Under the pieces are notes generated by a model. The model saw nothing but the letters and a program-made list of their open reading frames with translations, searched no databases and was not told the origin of the DNA. The translations under genes and the position numbers were made by a program. Shown piece by piece: positions 7,312-15,388 of a DNA stretch of 64,000 bases. Position 1 is the first letter of the stretch, and the number at the start of each line of letters is the position of its first letter. The stretch is from an uncultured Flavobacteriales bacterium. Lineage in GTDB: Bacteria; Bacteroidota; Bacteroidia; Flavobacteriales; Schleiferiaceae. The stretch covers positions 1 through 64,000 of the forward strand of contig CAJQHZ010000004.1 of assembly GCA_905478295.1 (NCBI GenBank). Reading direction: 5' to 3'.

Positions 7312-9492
7312 CTACCGAAGCAAACTGAGGTGGCCTCGTTTTTCGATCAATTTATCATTCTGTCCTTTAGCAAAAACCATCCAGGTGTACACTCCTTGAA
7401 TGGCCTCCTTTCCATTGGGATGCATGCCGTCCCAACCTGTTGAGGGATCGGTGGTTTCGAATAACACTTCTCCCCAACGATTAAATATTTTTAAACTGAA
7501 TTCTTTGATCCCAACGGCGGTTGCAAAGAAGATTTCATTCTTGCCATCTCCGTCCGGTGTGAAGGCATTAGGGACAAAAATGAGGGTCTCGGGATTGATT
7601 CGAATAGTTGCCCTAGAAGTATCTGGACAATCAAACGTGTTTATAACGACGTGTTCCACCTCAAACCAACCGGTATCCGTATAGGAATGACTGAATTGGG
7701 CTTGATTGTAATAAATACTGCCGTCTCCCATACTCGTGATGATATCATCTGAAGGATCAGCAGCTAAGTCCGTGATTTCAATATTCGAGGTGTAGATGGT
7801 AGCGCTTGTAGGATCTGCTACGAAAGAACTGGTTGGTGATGGATACACGGTAATGAAATCGTTATAAGAGACAGTGATAGTATCCGTGCATCCTTCAATG
7901 AACCATATAGTAAGATTTAAGTCATAGGTTCCAGGATTGGCATAGGTGTAAACTGCATTGCTATCATTGCTCAATACGCCATCCCCAAAATCCCAATTGT
8001 AAATGACTTGTCCATCTGTTATCGTGCTGTCCCAGAACGCAACGGTAAATGGCGCACATCCTATTTGATTTTCAACGCTAACATTCGTTTCGGGCCTTCT
8101 ATAAATACGAACCGTATCAACAAACGTGTCCTCACAGCCGTTTTCTTCAATGGTAAGGCTTACATAGTGATCTCCCCAAGTACTAAAGACAATGGGAGGC
8201 GGGTTCCAACCGGTGAATATGGGAATGCTTGCATCTGGTCCGAAGTCCCAATTGGCCACTGCATTTCCTCCGTTCGAACTTTGATTTTGAAAAGTGATTA
8301 AGTTTTCATCAAAGCAAACGGGTCCGGTAAAAGAAAAGGCAGGATTTACAGGATTGTATAGTTCGTAGGTGACCTCTGCGGTATCGGTACAAGCGTAGCC
8401 TGGATTTAAGATCAATTGAATGGTATAGGTGCCCGTGTCTCCGTAAGTATACGTTGGATTCTGACCCGTGGCTGAAGCACCCGGATTGTTTGGATCGTTG
8501 AATAACCACAGGTAGTTCGTCCCATTGTATGAACTATCTAAAAAGGTAACTGTGGTTCCATTACAAAGAGTATTCGGCTGAAAAATTTGAGGAGTAGGAT
8601 TCGAAGAAACATTGCTTTGGCAAACCATCACATTAAATTGATAATCTCTTCTTAAAGTTGAAAGAAGGACACCACTTGAGTCGTATTCCTCCGCACATAT
8701 GGCAAATACGTATTGTCCAACCCCAATGGGTGTTCCTGATAATATTCCTGTGCTGCTGTTAATTCCGATAGTGGGAGTGGTAGGAAGCGGATATCCTGTT
8801 GAGTAGGGGAATAAAAAAGGAACCGGTGTATAAGGTGGCGAGCTAGGTGGGTTTGGCGCGGGGTTAGTCTGTGAACCACCATGAAGCGGTTGACACAAAG
8901 AGTAAAACACACTATCACCGTCTAGTTCTTGTACCGAGAAGTCTATGTTCAAGCTGTCGTCCTTACACATGACAATAGGAGGGTCAGAAATGAAGGCACA
9001 ACTGCTATTACAGACAGAGTCTTGAGGGGGTATTTTTATATAGTAGGAGCTCCCCCAAGTACCTGAATTCGCAACGTTCGAAATGGTGTTGTTTCGACAG
9101 CAACGCTGGTAAGTTATAGTATAGCCGTGGGTCGCTGGCTGTAACGTAACGTTTGTAGTATAGGTCGCTTTTTCGGTGCAAACATTCGGTGGTGTTTGAA
9201 GACAGGGATTGTTTACGACTGCGGGAATTCCAATTATAGGTCCCCGGGCTACCATGACGGTTTGAACAACTGTATTTTGATTGGGGCCACCGTAAATAGT
9301 TATGGGTGCTTGCATATCGAAAGGTGCGCCGCTCGAATTGCAGTCCCGATAAATCGTCAGTCGTATTTGGTACGTGTTGCCATTTGTTCCGGTTCCTACA
9401 CATTTATAGGAGATTTCACCACCCACTAAATGCGCCGCCTTCGATGAAAAGGAGAGTAAGAATACGGTGATAAATAGAACGATTTTACGCAT
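7312..9492 (-). CDS. Large secreted PKD-type protein with T9SS type B sorting domain
   Basis: 726 residues. Signal peptide MRKIVLFITVFLLSFSSKA is followed by a Cys-rich N-terminal region that begins AHLVGGEISYKCVG; it contains CNSSG, RCCRNN and CNSSCAF and probably forms disulfides. This kind of N-terminus occurs in large secreted proteins of marine Flavobacteriales. The middle has at least three PKD-like units (YTYGDTGTYTIQLIL; WDFGDG...YTYANPGTYDLNL). The last ~85 residues are the type B domain (VPNAFTPDGDGKNEIFF, FNRWGEVLFE, GVYTWMVFAKG). Likely a surface adhesin or matrix protein exported by the T9SS; ligand unknown. It is monocistronic. Confidence 0.92.
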   Translation of the reverse strand: MRKIVLFITVFLLSFSSKAAHLVGGEISYKCVGTGTNGNTYQIRLTIYRDCNSSGAPFDMQAPITIYGGPNQNTVVQTVMVARGPIIGIPAVVNNPCLQTPPNVCTEKATYTTNVTLQPATHGYTITYQRCCRNNTISNVANSGTWGSSYYIKIPPQDSVCNSSCAFISDPPIVMCKDDSLNIDFSVQELDGDSVFYSLCQPLHGGSQTNPAPNPPSSPPYTPVPFLFPYSTGYPLPTTPTIGINSSTGILSGTPIGVGQYVFAICAEEYDSSGVLLSTLRRDYQFNVMVCQSNVSSNPTPQIFQPNTLCNGTTVTFLDSSYNGTNYLWLFNDPNNPGASATGQNPTYTYGDTGTYTIQLILNPGYACTDTAEVTYELYNPVNPAFSFTGPVCFDENLITFQNQSSNGGNAVANWDFGPDASIPIFTGWNPPPIVFSTWGDHYVSLTIEENGCEDTFVDTVRIYRRPETNVSVENQIGCAPFTVAFWDSTITDGQVIYNWDFGDGVLSNDSNAVYTYANPGTYDLNLTIWFIEGCTDTITVSYNDFITVYPSPTSSFVADPTSATIYTSNIEITDLAADPSDDIITSMGDGSIYYNQAQFSHSYTDTGWFEVEHVVINTFDCPDTSRATIRINPETLIFVPNAFTPDGDGKNEIFFATAVGIKEFSLKIFNRWGEVLFETTDPSTGWDGMHPNGKEAIQGVYTWMVFAKGQNDKLIEKRGHLSLLR

Positions 9493-9529
9493 GGCTTAAA
9501 GCTACCAATAATTATGCCCTATAGAACAA

Positions 9530-10423
9530 TCAGAGTACTGCTAAAGTTCTCAGTGGCAGAGTGTGCTTGAAGCCATTTTCGGTTAACCACTGCTGATTTT
9601 TAGAATAACGGGTAACTAAAACGAAATCACCGCCCCAACCACCTAAACTCTTCACAGCTCCGTCGTACCCCTTAAAGAGTTGCTCGCTAACGGTTAGCAG
9701 CCCTAAATGGTCTCCTATAAGTTGCTCGTGCTCGTGCATTACAGATTCTATACGCTCCAAAGTGTATGCGCTAATAAAGGCTGAGGTGAGTGCGTTGATT
9801 TCTTCTATTTGATGCGGGCTAAAGGGCCGGTCTTTCACTAATGCTAAGCTTTCAGAAGTCAATTGCTTTTTACCACTGAAAACAAAGGCGAGGTCATCAG
9901 CGAAATCTGGTGCCCACTCGACGGGTATGGATTCAGCGGAACCTTTTTTGATACGATAAAGAATAGGACCTGCAGCAGATGCACAAGCTAGGTCGTATCC
10001 ACTTCCGCCGTGCGCTTCATGAAAGAGATCTAGCGCATCGAGATTTGCGAATTGGGCAAGTAAACTGGTGAATGTGCTGGAGGAACCTAGACCCCAACTC
10101 CGGTCAAATTCAAGATGAGTTTCAAAATGAAGCCCACCCGTTAGCTTATCGCTGTGAGTCGCTAAAATTTGAAGCTGCTTAACCAAATGTTGGGCTTCCT
10201 TAGGCTGGTCCGTTTTTAATATTTCGAGTTGTGAACTAAGCACCACATCGAGCCAACAGTCGCCTGTAACGGTATACGCTTGCCAGTGGATGTTTGGCGA
10301 GTCGAGATATCTAACAGTCAGTTTTTGGCCTAAAGTTGTCGGTACGGCAAAACCATTTGCCCCTTGGGTAATGGCATATTCTCCAGTGAGTAAAAGTTTG
10401 CCGTGGGCGTAAAATTCCTTCAC
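9530..10423 (-). CDS. GYDIA-type GHMP kinase, probable mevalonate-pathway kinase
   Basis: 297 residues starting at GTG (MKEFYAHGKLLLTGEYA). The GHMP ATP-binding motif GLGSSSTFTSLL and a GYDLACASAAGP segment identify the GYDIA-type GHMP kinase group found in Bacteroidota. It starts 3 bases after the HMG-CoA reductase stop, so the pair is one operon. The likely substrate is mevalonate or phosphomevalonate for isoprenoid synthesis. The kinase step cannot be assigned from sequence alone. The C-terminal motif KSLGGWGGDFVLV is the glycine-rich third GHMP motif. Confidence 0.85.
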   Translation of the reverse strand: MKEFYAHGKLLLTGEYAITQGANGFAVPTTLGQKLTVRYLDSPNIHWQAYTVTGDCWLDVVLSSQLEILKTDQPKEAQHLVKQLQILATHSDKLTGGLHFETHLEFDRSWGLGSSSTFTSLLAQFANLDALDLFHEAHGGSGYDLACASAAGPILYRIKKGSAESIPVEWAPDFADDLAFVFSGKKQLTSESLALVKDRPFSPHQIEEINALTSAFISAYTLERIESVMHEHEQLIGDHLGLLTVSEQLFKGYDGAVKSLGGWGGDFVLVTRYSKNQQWLTENGFKHTLPLRTLAVL

Positions 10424-10426
10424 TGT

Positions 10427-11758
10427 TTATTGGCCGACTTTGGGAACGGGAACCCCGCGTAATTCACAGAAATAATTCACTACTTCTCTATGATGAGGAA
10501 CTTTGTCTTTAAAGTAGTTCGCGATATGGATTTTCTCCTCTGAGGAGGCTTCAAGTTGCGTTAAAATATTCATTAAGTGCATCTTCATGTGACCTTTTTG
10601 AATACCCGTAGTTACTAAAGCGCGTAATGCCGCAAAATTCTGTGCAAGACCGCTAACAGCAACAATTCCCATCAATTCTTCGGCACCTGGATTTCCCAGC
10701 ATTTCGAGGCTTTTGACCACTAGCGGGTGCAGCTTAGTCAATCCTCCAACCACGCCAAGCGATAATGGGATTTCTATCCAAAAAGTGAAAACGCCGTTCT
10801 CTACACTACAGCCGGTAAGGCTCTTGTAACTGCCTGAACGCGAAGCGTGGGTATGACAGGCGGCTTCCACTGCACGGAAGTCATTTCCTGTAGCAATAAT
10901 CACCCCATCAATTCCGTTCATGATGCCTTTGTTGTGGGTAGTCGCTCTGTAGGGTTCAGCATTCGCGATAGCGATTGCTCGCTTAAATTTTCGAGCGAAT
11001 TCCGTTGCACTTACCCCTTCGCTAGCCAATTCTTCTACTGGACAGCTTACACCTGCACGAACGATACAGCGAGGAGTATAGTTGCTTAGAATACGCATCA
11101 CCACTTCAAGTGAATTCGCATCTAAGCGCTCATGGTTGTCTGTAAAATTTTCAAGACACTTCGCCATCTCCTCTAGGTTAGAGTTGATGAAATTTGCCCC
11201 CATGGAATCGCACGTCTCGAAAGTGACTTCTAGTTGGTAATAATCTTCAAGACGATCAGTGGCATCAATCAGCTTGATCGATGTAATGCCGCCACCACGC
11301 GCCACCATATTTGCGGTGAGTTCTGCTGTTGCTTGAAGCAATTCTTGTTCAAGCGAACTAAAATCTTCTTTTAATGCACTAGCATCGCCCGTATACATGA
11401 AATGTACATGACCAATTTTCTCCGTGCCCAACACTTCAGTTTTGAAACCGCCTCGGGTCATCCAAAATGCGGCACTTTTTGCCGCCGCCGCAACCACGGA
11501 ACTTTCTTCGATGGCCATGGGAACTGTGTAGAGTTTGCCATTGATTTTAAAATTTGGCGCGACACCATAGGGCATATAAAAGTTGCTCATGGTGTTTTCA
11601 ATGAATTCGTCGTGACGCTTTTGAAGTGCTTCGTCTTCATGCCAATAAGCGGTTAAGACGGTTCGTGCGGCCTCAGCATCTTCAAAATTATTAGTGACGA
11701 GCCATTCAAGTTTGGCGGCTTTGCTCAGTTTTGAGAATCCTTTAATGGGATCTTTCAT
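10427..11758 (-). CDS. Hydroxymethylglutaryl-CoA reductase, class II (degradative type)
   Basis: 443 residues. The catalytic set of class II enzymes is present: Glu in IEESSVVAAA, Lys in THNKGIMNG, Asp in ATGNDFRAV and His in KGHMKMH. The DSMGANFIN and LGVVGGLTKLHP signatures also fit. Class II enzymes typically use NADH, and Pseudomonas uses one to degrade mevalonate. In Bacteroidota that make isoprenoids by the mevalonate route, this form is thought to run in the biosynthetic direction. Pairing with a GHMP kinase gene 3 bases downstream supports synthesis here. The rest of the pathway is not in the window. Confidence 0.95.
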   Translation of the reverse strand: MKDPIKGFSKLSKAAKLEWLVTNNFEDAEAARTVLTAYWHEDEALQKRHDEFIENTMSNFYMPYGVAPNFKINGKLYTVPMAIEESSVVAAAAKSAAFWMTRGGFKTEVLGTEKIGHVHFMYTGDASALKEDFSSLEQELLQATAELTANMVARGGGITSIKLIDATDRLEDYYQLEVTFETCDSMGANFINSNLEEMAKCLENFTDNHERLDANSLEVVMRILSNYTPRCIVRAGVSCPVEELASEGVSATEFARKFKRAIAIANAEPYRATTHNKGIMNGIDGVIIATGNDFRAVEAACHTHASRSGSYKSLTGCSVENGVFTFWIEIPLSLGVVGGLTKLHPLVVKSLEMLGNPGAEELMGIVAVSGLAQNFAALRALVTTGIQKGHMKMHLMNILTQLEASSEEKIHIANYFKDKVPHHREVVNYFCELRGVPVPKVGQ

Positions 11759-11777
11759 GGTGGTATACTTATAATGA

Positions 11778-11812
11778 CAAACATAACCTTACTGTAGGTA
11801 AGAATGTTCAAA
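11778..11812 (-). promoter_or_regulatory. Candidate promoter for the HMG-CoA reductase operon
   Basis: On the minus strand TTTG (11809-11812) is followed after 23 bases by TATGTTTG (11778-11785), a full match to TAnnTTTG. It lies about 20 bases before the start codon. Confidence 0.45.
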
Positions 11813-11821
11813 GTGAGTAGG

Positions 11822-12538
11822 TTAGTTCCCCAGGGGCACTTCAATCAATAGGATTCTAGATTCGGGGGAAGTGGCTTTTAGTGAAATGTTGTTCGTATCC
11901 CAAATTCCGAGCGCATCACGTTGGTCCAATTGGTGCTCGCCAAATTCAAATCCACCTTCCAGTACAAACGCATAGAGGCCATTTTTTTCTGATTTCCATT
12001 GGTAATGTGCTACTTCTAAAACATCAAAGCGGCCCATGTGGAACCACGCATTTTGGTGTATCCATACCCCAGCATCATCATCGGAAGGGCTGAGTACCTG
12101 ATGCAAAATATTCTTTTGATCCAAATCAGGAAGCTGCTGCTGATCGTAACGTGGCGTAACATCGCGTTCATTTGGAATGATCCAAATCTGGAGAAACTTT
12201 ACTTCCTTGTCCTTATTGGGATTGAATTCACTGTGCGTAACACCAGACCCTGCGCTCATTACTTGGATTTCACCCTCCTTGATGGTCTTCTCATTCCCCA
12301 TGGAGTCACGGTGTCTTAAATCACCACTGAGGAGAATGGAGATGATCTCCATATTATCGTGTGGGTGTGTCCCAAAACCCATTCCAGGAGCTACGGTATC
12401 GTCGTTAAGTACGCGTAACAAGCCGAAGTTCATTTTATGTGCATTGAAGTAGTTGGCGAAGCTAAAGCTGTGGTGGCTGTTCAACCAGCCGTGTTTTGCA
12501 TGGCCGCGTGAATGGTGTGGATGATAGATTGTTTTCAT
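11822..12538 (-). CDS. Pirin-family cupin protein
   Basis: 238 residues. The N-terminal cupin has the pirin metal-site pattern GMGFGTHPHDNMEIIS and later VTHSEFN, followed by a weaker second cupin-like half. Members include the YhhW/YhaK quercetin 2,3-dioxygenases and redox-sensing pirins; the physiological role in Bacteroidota is unknown. Unusually for this phylum, the ATG is preceded by AAGGAG with only 2 bases spacing, perhaps by chance. A perfect TATGTTTG element lies 23 bases upstream of the start codon, so the gene is probably monocistronic. Confidence 0.9.
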   Translation of the reverse strand: MKTIYHPHHSRGHAKHGWLNSHHSFSFANYFNAHKMNFGLLRVLNDDTVAPGMGFGTHPHDNMEIISILLSGDLRHRDSMGNEKTIKEGEIQVMSAGSGVTHSEFNPNKDKEVKFLQIWIIPNERDVTPRYDQQQLPDLDQKNILHQVLSPSDDDAGVWIHQNAWFHMGRFDVLEVAHYQWKSEKNGLYAFVLEGGFEFGEHQLDQRDALGIWDTNNISLKATSPESRILLIEVPLGN

Positions 12539-12561
12539 AACTCCTTAAATAGATGTTATAA

Positions 12562-12569
12562 CAAACATA
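12562..12569 (-). promoter_or_regulatory. Candidate -7 element for the pirin gene
   Basis: Reads TATGTTTG on the minus strand, identical to the element before the HMG-CoA reductase gene and at a similar distance (23 bases) from the start codon. No clear -33 element. Confidence 0.4.
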
Positions 12570-12613
12570 TAAAATAAGAAATGTTGATAGTTACAGTTCA
12601 TCACAGTACTTAA

Positions 12614-12826
12614 TTAAGAGTTTTTTTGAATTTCTAATTCGATTGCCTTCTGAAGATTAGCCAGTTCACGAGAATATTCAGTCAACACTTTTAGGCGACG
12701 CTCGATCTCATCAGAATTGATTTGATTGCTTTCTTCTGATACTCTGTCGATGTGTTCCATGACGTTCTTAACTTCAAAACGCATGCGATTCACCAGCCTG
12801 AATTCATCTTTCTTTAAAGGGTGCAT
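12614..12826 (-). CDS. Small coiled-coil protein of unknown function
   Basis: 70 residues when started at the ATG at 12826 (MHPLKKDEFRLVNRM). A TTG at 12850 is in frame but overlaps a promoter-like GACTTTTG (minus strand, 12848-12855), so it is not used. The sequence is highly charged and predicted to be almost wholly alpha-helical with heptad-like spacing (VMEHIDRVSEESNQI, then ELANLQKAIELEI). No signal peptide or membrane segment. I do not recognise a family; it could be a small cytoplasmic assembly or regulatory protein. Confidence 0.55.
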   Translation of the reverse strand: MHPLKKDEFRLVNRMRFEVKNVMEHIDRVSEESNQINSDEIERRLKVLTEYSRELANLQKAIELEIQKNS

Positions 12827-13032
12827 AATTGTAGCATCTTTACTTTTCAAAAGTCCGAAGTTTCCGCCTAATCCTCATCCTTTAGAACAGAATTTTGTTA
12901 ACAACGCCGTTTGCTGGAATTCTTTTCAAGCGGATGTAGTAATTCAAAGTTTGTTACCTTTTGCCCTTGAACGATAGGGTACGGTCGTCGGGCTCTACAT
13001 ATCATTCAGTAAATCAATACACCTAATTTGAT

Positions 13033-14283
13033 ATGAAAAAAATCATGATTACCCTGCTGATGGCAGCCTCTGTTGCGGCCTCTGCGCAAGCCTTTCCATT
13101 CGATTTTGAATCTTCAACCGCCGGTATGGTAGGTTATGATGGGGCGTCCTTTACGATAGTGTCGAATCCAAGTTCGGTAGGTAATTCTAGCGCGAATGTC
13201 GCTAAGATCGTAAAAGTAAATGCGGCCGATTTGTGGGCAGGAGGCAAGATTACATCAGTGTCTTCACTGAACTTTACAAGCGCTTCATCGAGCGTCTTAT
13301 CCATGAAAGTGTACACGACTCAACCCGTGGGTACGATAATAAAGATAAAATTAGAGAGTCCCTATACCAGCGAGGTGGATGCAGTCACTACTGTATCTGG
13401 CGCATGGGAAACGCTCACATTTGACTTTGGAATTCCGGCACCTTCAGGTAGTGTGGACTTAGTCATTATGCCACAGCCGTTCACACCAGGTGGGGGAAAT
13501 ACCTTTTACATTGACGACATTGAGCAGGTAGCTGGTGTCATTGCTACACCTAGAGTTGGGTTACCCGTTACTTTTGAATCGGGTACCACTGCGCGTCATT
13601 TCTTTGACTTTGAGAGCGCTATGATGACAAGTCTACCTAATCCAGATGTTGATGCAGATAACGGAAGTGCAAACGTCGGTAAGATTGTACGTTTTTTGGG
13701 TGCGCCATACGGGGGAAGTAAAATCACCTTTGCAAACAATCTCGATTTTGTCAATCACCCGGTTATTACGATGAAAGTTTGGACGTCTGCGCCTATTGGT
13801 ACAAACGTAACTTTGAAAGCGGAGAAACCTTTTTGGGGTGAAGAGCGTAGTGTTCAAACCACGAAAACCGAAGAGTGGGAAACGCTATCCTTCGATTTTA
13901 CAAATGCGCCTACCGACATGCCTACGTTGGCTTTGATGTTCGACTTTATTGCAGGTAGTACCAACATTGGCGATGGATCGTCAACTTCTACCTTCTATTT
14001 TGACGATATAAAGTATGCGAATGTGGCCATAGGAATTGTGGACGAGTCAAAAAACAGGATGTCTATTTATCCCAACCCAACAGCAGATCAATGGGTAGTC
14101 AGCAACCCTTCGGTGGATTCTTACACAATACAACTTTATGATTTAAAAGGTCAGCAGCTGTATCATGCTGTGAGTAGCGGCCAGACGCATGCAATAGATG
14201 CGTCTCATTATGGAGCGGGAGTTTATCTTGCCAAGATTCAATCTGGTAGTAACGAGGAAACAGTACGTTTGATCAAGTACTAG
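13033..14283 (+). CDS. Secreted protein with two tandem beta-sandwich repeats and T9SS type A sorting domain
   Basis: 416 residues. Signal peptide MKKIMITLLMAASVAASAQA. Two homologous ~150-residue units follow (about residues 20-170 and 185-330). Each has an FDFES start, GKIV or AKIV, a VLSMKVYT/VITMKVWT strand, WETLTFDF/WETLSFDF, and ends TFYIDDI/TFYFDDI. This resembles carbohydrate-binding galactose-type folds, but binding is not demonstrated. The last ~75 residues are a type A T9SS domain (SIYPNPTADQW, IQLYDLKGQQLY, GVYLAKI, then KY end). It is expected to be exported by the T9SS and attached at the surface or released. No catalytic domain is present. Confidence 0.88.
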   Translation: MKKIMITLLMAASVAASAQAFPFDFESSTAGMVGYDGASFTIVSNPSSVGNSSANVAKIVKVNAADLWAGGKITSVSSLNFTSASSSVLSMKVYTTQPVGTIIKIKLESPYTSEVDAVTTVSGAWETLTFDFGIPAPSGSVDLVIMPQPFTPGGGNTFYIDDIEQVAGVIATPRVGLPVTFESGTTARHFFDFESAMMTSLPNPDVDADNGSANVGKIVRFLGAPYGGSKITFANNLDFVNHPVITMKVWTSAPIGTNVTLKAEKPFWGEERSVQTTKTEEWETLSFDFTNAPTDMPTLALMFDFIAGSTNIGDGSSTSTFYFDDIKYANVAIGIVDESKNRMSIYPNPTADQWVVSNPSVDSYTIQLYDLKGQQLYHAVSSGQTHAIDASHYGAGVYLAKIQSGSNEETVRLIKY

Positions 14284-14306
14284 AAACGTAAATAAGAAAC
14301 TAAGTT

Positions 14307-14344
14307 CCAAAGTGGTAACCAATTTTCGTTGGTTACCACTTTGG
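14307..14344. other. Perfect 16-bp inverted repeat (hairpin) without T run
   Basis: CCAAAGTGGTAACCAA (14307-14322) pairs without mismatch with 14329-14344 around a 6-base TTTTCG loop. It begins 23 bases after the stop of the secreted protein and stops 3 bases before a proper terminator. With no T run it may be a transcript-stabilising stem, an RNase site, or a DNA-binding palindrome. It is part of the only gene-free stretch longer than 300 bases (14284-14671), which otherwise holds two terminators and tRNA-Phe. Confidence 0.8.
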
Positions 14345-14347
14345 TGC

Positions 14348-14384
14348 AAAAAGGCCGGGGTAGTTCGCTATCTCGGCCTTTTTT
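14348..14384 (+). terminator. Intrinsic terminator with UUCG tetraloop
   Basis: A 16-bp stem (14348-14363 with 14368-14383, including two G-U pairs) is closed by a TTCG tetraloop and followed by a T run. It ends the transcript of the secreted protein gene. Its A run on the other side could also stop minus-strand transcripts. Confidence 0.9.
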
Positions 14385-14445
14385 GTAGCACTGGCACATT
14401 GTGTTGAGATTTCTTGTAACTCTACTGTTTTCGGGAGTTGGGGAA

Positions 14446-14480
14446 TAAAAAAAGCCCCTCAGTCAAACTGAAGGGCTTTT
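14446..14480 (-). terminator. Intrinsic terminator after tRNA-Phe
   Basis: AAAAGCCC and GGGCTTTT pair, with an inner TCAG/CTGA. On the minus strand the hairpin is followed by a run of Ts. It sits just downstream of the 3' end of the minus-strand tRNA gene. Confidence 0.85.
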
Positions 14481-14483
14481 GGG

Positions 14484-14559
14484 TGGTGGTGATGGACGGA
14501 ATCGAACCGCCGACACATGGATTTTCAATCCATTGCTCTACCAACTGAGCTACATCACC
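14484..14559 (-). tRNA. tRNA-Phe (GAA)
   Basis: A 76-base cloverleaf on the minus strand. The acceptor stem GGTGATG pairs with CATCACC, followed by discriminator A and an encoded CCA end (14484-14486). The D arm is GCTCAGTTGGTAGAGC, the anticodon stem ATGGA/TCCAT, with loop TTGAAAA giving anticodon GAA, and the T loop is GGTTCGATTCC. It reads the Phe codons UUU and UUC. It stands alone with its own promoter-like element and terminator. Confidence 0.97.
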
Positions 14560-14569
14560 TGCCGGGCGG

Positions 14570-14577
14570 CAAATATA
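14570..14577 (-). promoter_or_regulatory. Candidate -7 element for tRNA-Phe
   Basis: Reads TATATTTG on the minus strand, an exact TAnnTTTG match, and ends 10 bases before the mature tRNA 5' end. Confidence 0.5.
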
Positions 14578-14671
14578 CATCTACTATTGAATTGTGAAAG
14601 CACATTCAGTTAAAAATTAGAATCTCCTTTTGAATTGTTAAGAGAAGAAGGATTTAACGACCTTTGTAGTC

Positions 14672-15388
14672 ATGTTAATCACTGTAGATATTGGCAACAC
14701 CCTTATAAAAATGGGGTTGTTTGAGGGAAGCCGGCTTGTTAAACACGAGACTTTCAATCCGCAAGCTGTGGAGAAGGCTCTTGATGTTTACAGTGATTGG
14801 AGCAATTACAGTACACGGTCTATTGGTATTGCAAGCGGTGCAATAGATGCGAATTGGCCTAAGAGTATAAAGTGGCTAACGATTGATTCGCCCTGGCCTA
14901 TTAAGATTTCGTACAAAACGCCGGAGTCTATAGGTTTAGACCGATTACTTTTTGCATCGGCCCACTGGTTAGAGCACCGTCAGGATCTTATTACGGTCGT
15001 AGCTGGAAGCTGTATTACTTATAATATTGTTAAAAATGATGCCTTTATTGGCGGCGCAATTTCTCCGGGATGGGCCATGCGTTATAAGGCAATGCATGCA
15101 TTTACTGAAGCGCTACCACACCTTGTTAAAGCTAGCGAAACTCATGTTGTAGGGGCTTCAACGGAAGAAAGTATGTGGTCAGGTGTTGATACTGCATTGC
15201 CCTTAGAAATGAGCGCGATGATTCATGCGATGCAAAAGGAAACAGGTATAAAACTTGTAATCATTTGCGGCGGAGATGCAAAGGCCTTGTCAAACCACCT
15301 AAAAAGCTACATATTTGCACCCTCGAATAACGAACTATATGCCCTACAGCGCATTGATGAATATTTTAAAAGTCAATCCATTAAATAA
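14672..15388 (+). CDS. coaX: Type III pantothenate kinase
   Basis: 238 residues of the ASKHA fold. The N-terminal phosphate loop VDIGNTLIKMGLF, the GLDRL motif near residue 89, the central VVAGSCITYNIV strand (which in most members reads with Asp and Thr) and GGAISPGW fit CoaX. It catalyses the first step of coenzyme A synthesis and uses monovalent cations. It is not inhibited by CoA, unlike type I enzymes. A near-consensus promoter (TTG at 14635, GACCTTTG at 14659-14666) lies just before the start. Its end overlaps the next gene by about 32 bases. Confidence 0.93.
   Translation: MLITVDIGNTLIKMGLFEGSRLVKHETFNPQAVEKALDVYSDWSNYSTRSIGIASGAIDANWPKSIKWLTIDSPWPIKISYKTPESIGLDRLLFASAHWLEHRQDLITVVAGSCITYNIVKNDAFIGGAISPGWAMRYKAMHAFTEALPHLVKASETHVVGASTEESMWSGVDTALPLEMSAMIHAMQKETGIKLVIICGGDAKALSNHLKSYIFAPSNNELYALQRIDEYFKSQSIK

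Noticed and set aside
12606-12620. CTTAATTAAG palindrome followed by Ts
   Set aside because: Ten bases, all A/T but the ends, no loop, and wrong strand for the adjacent gene; not a convincing terminator.
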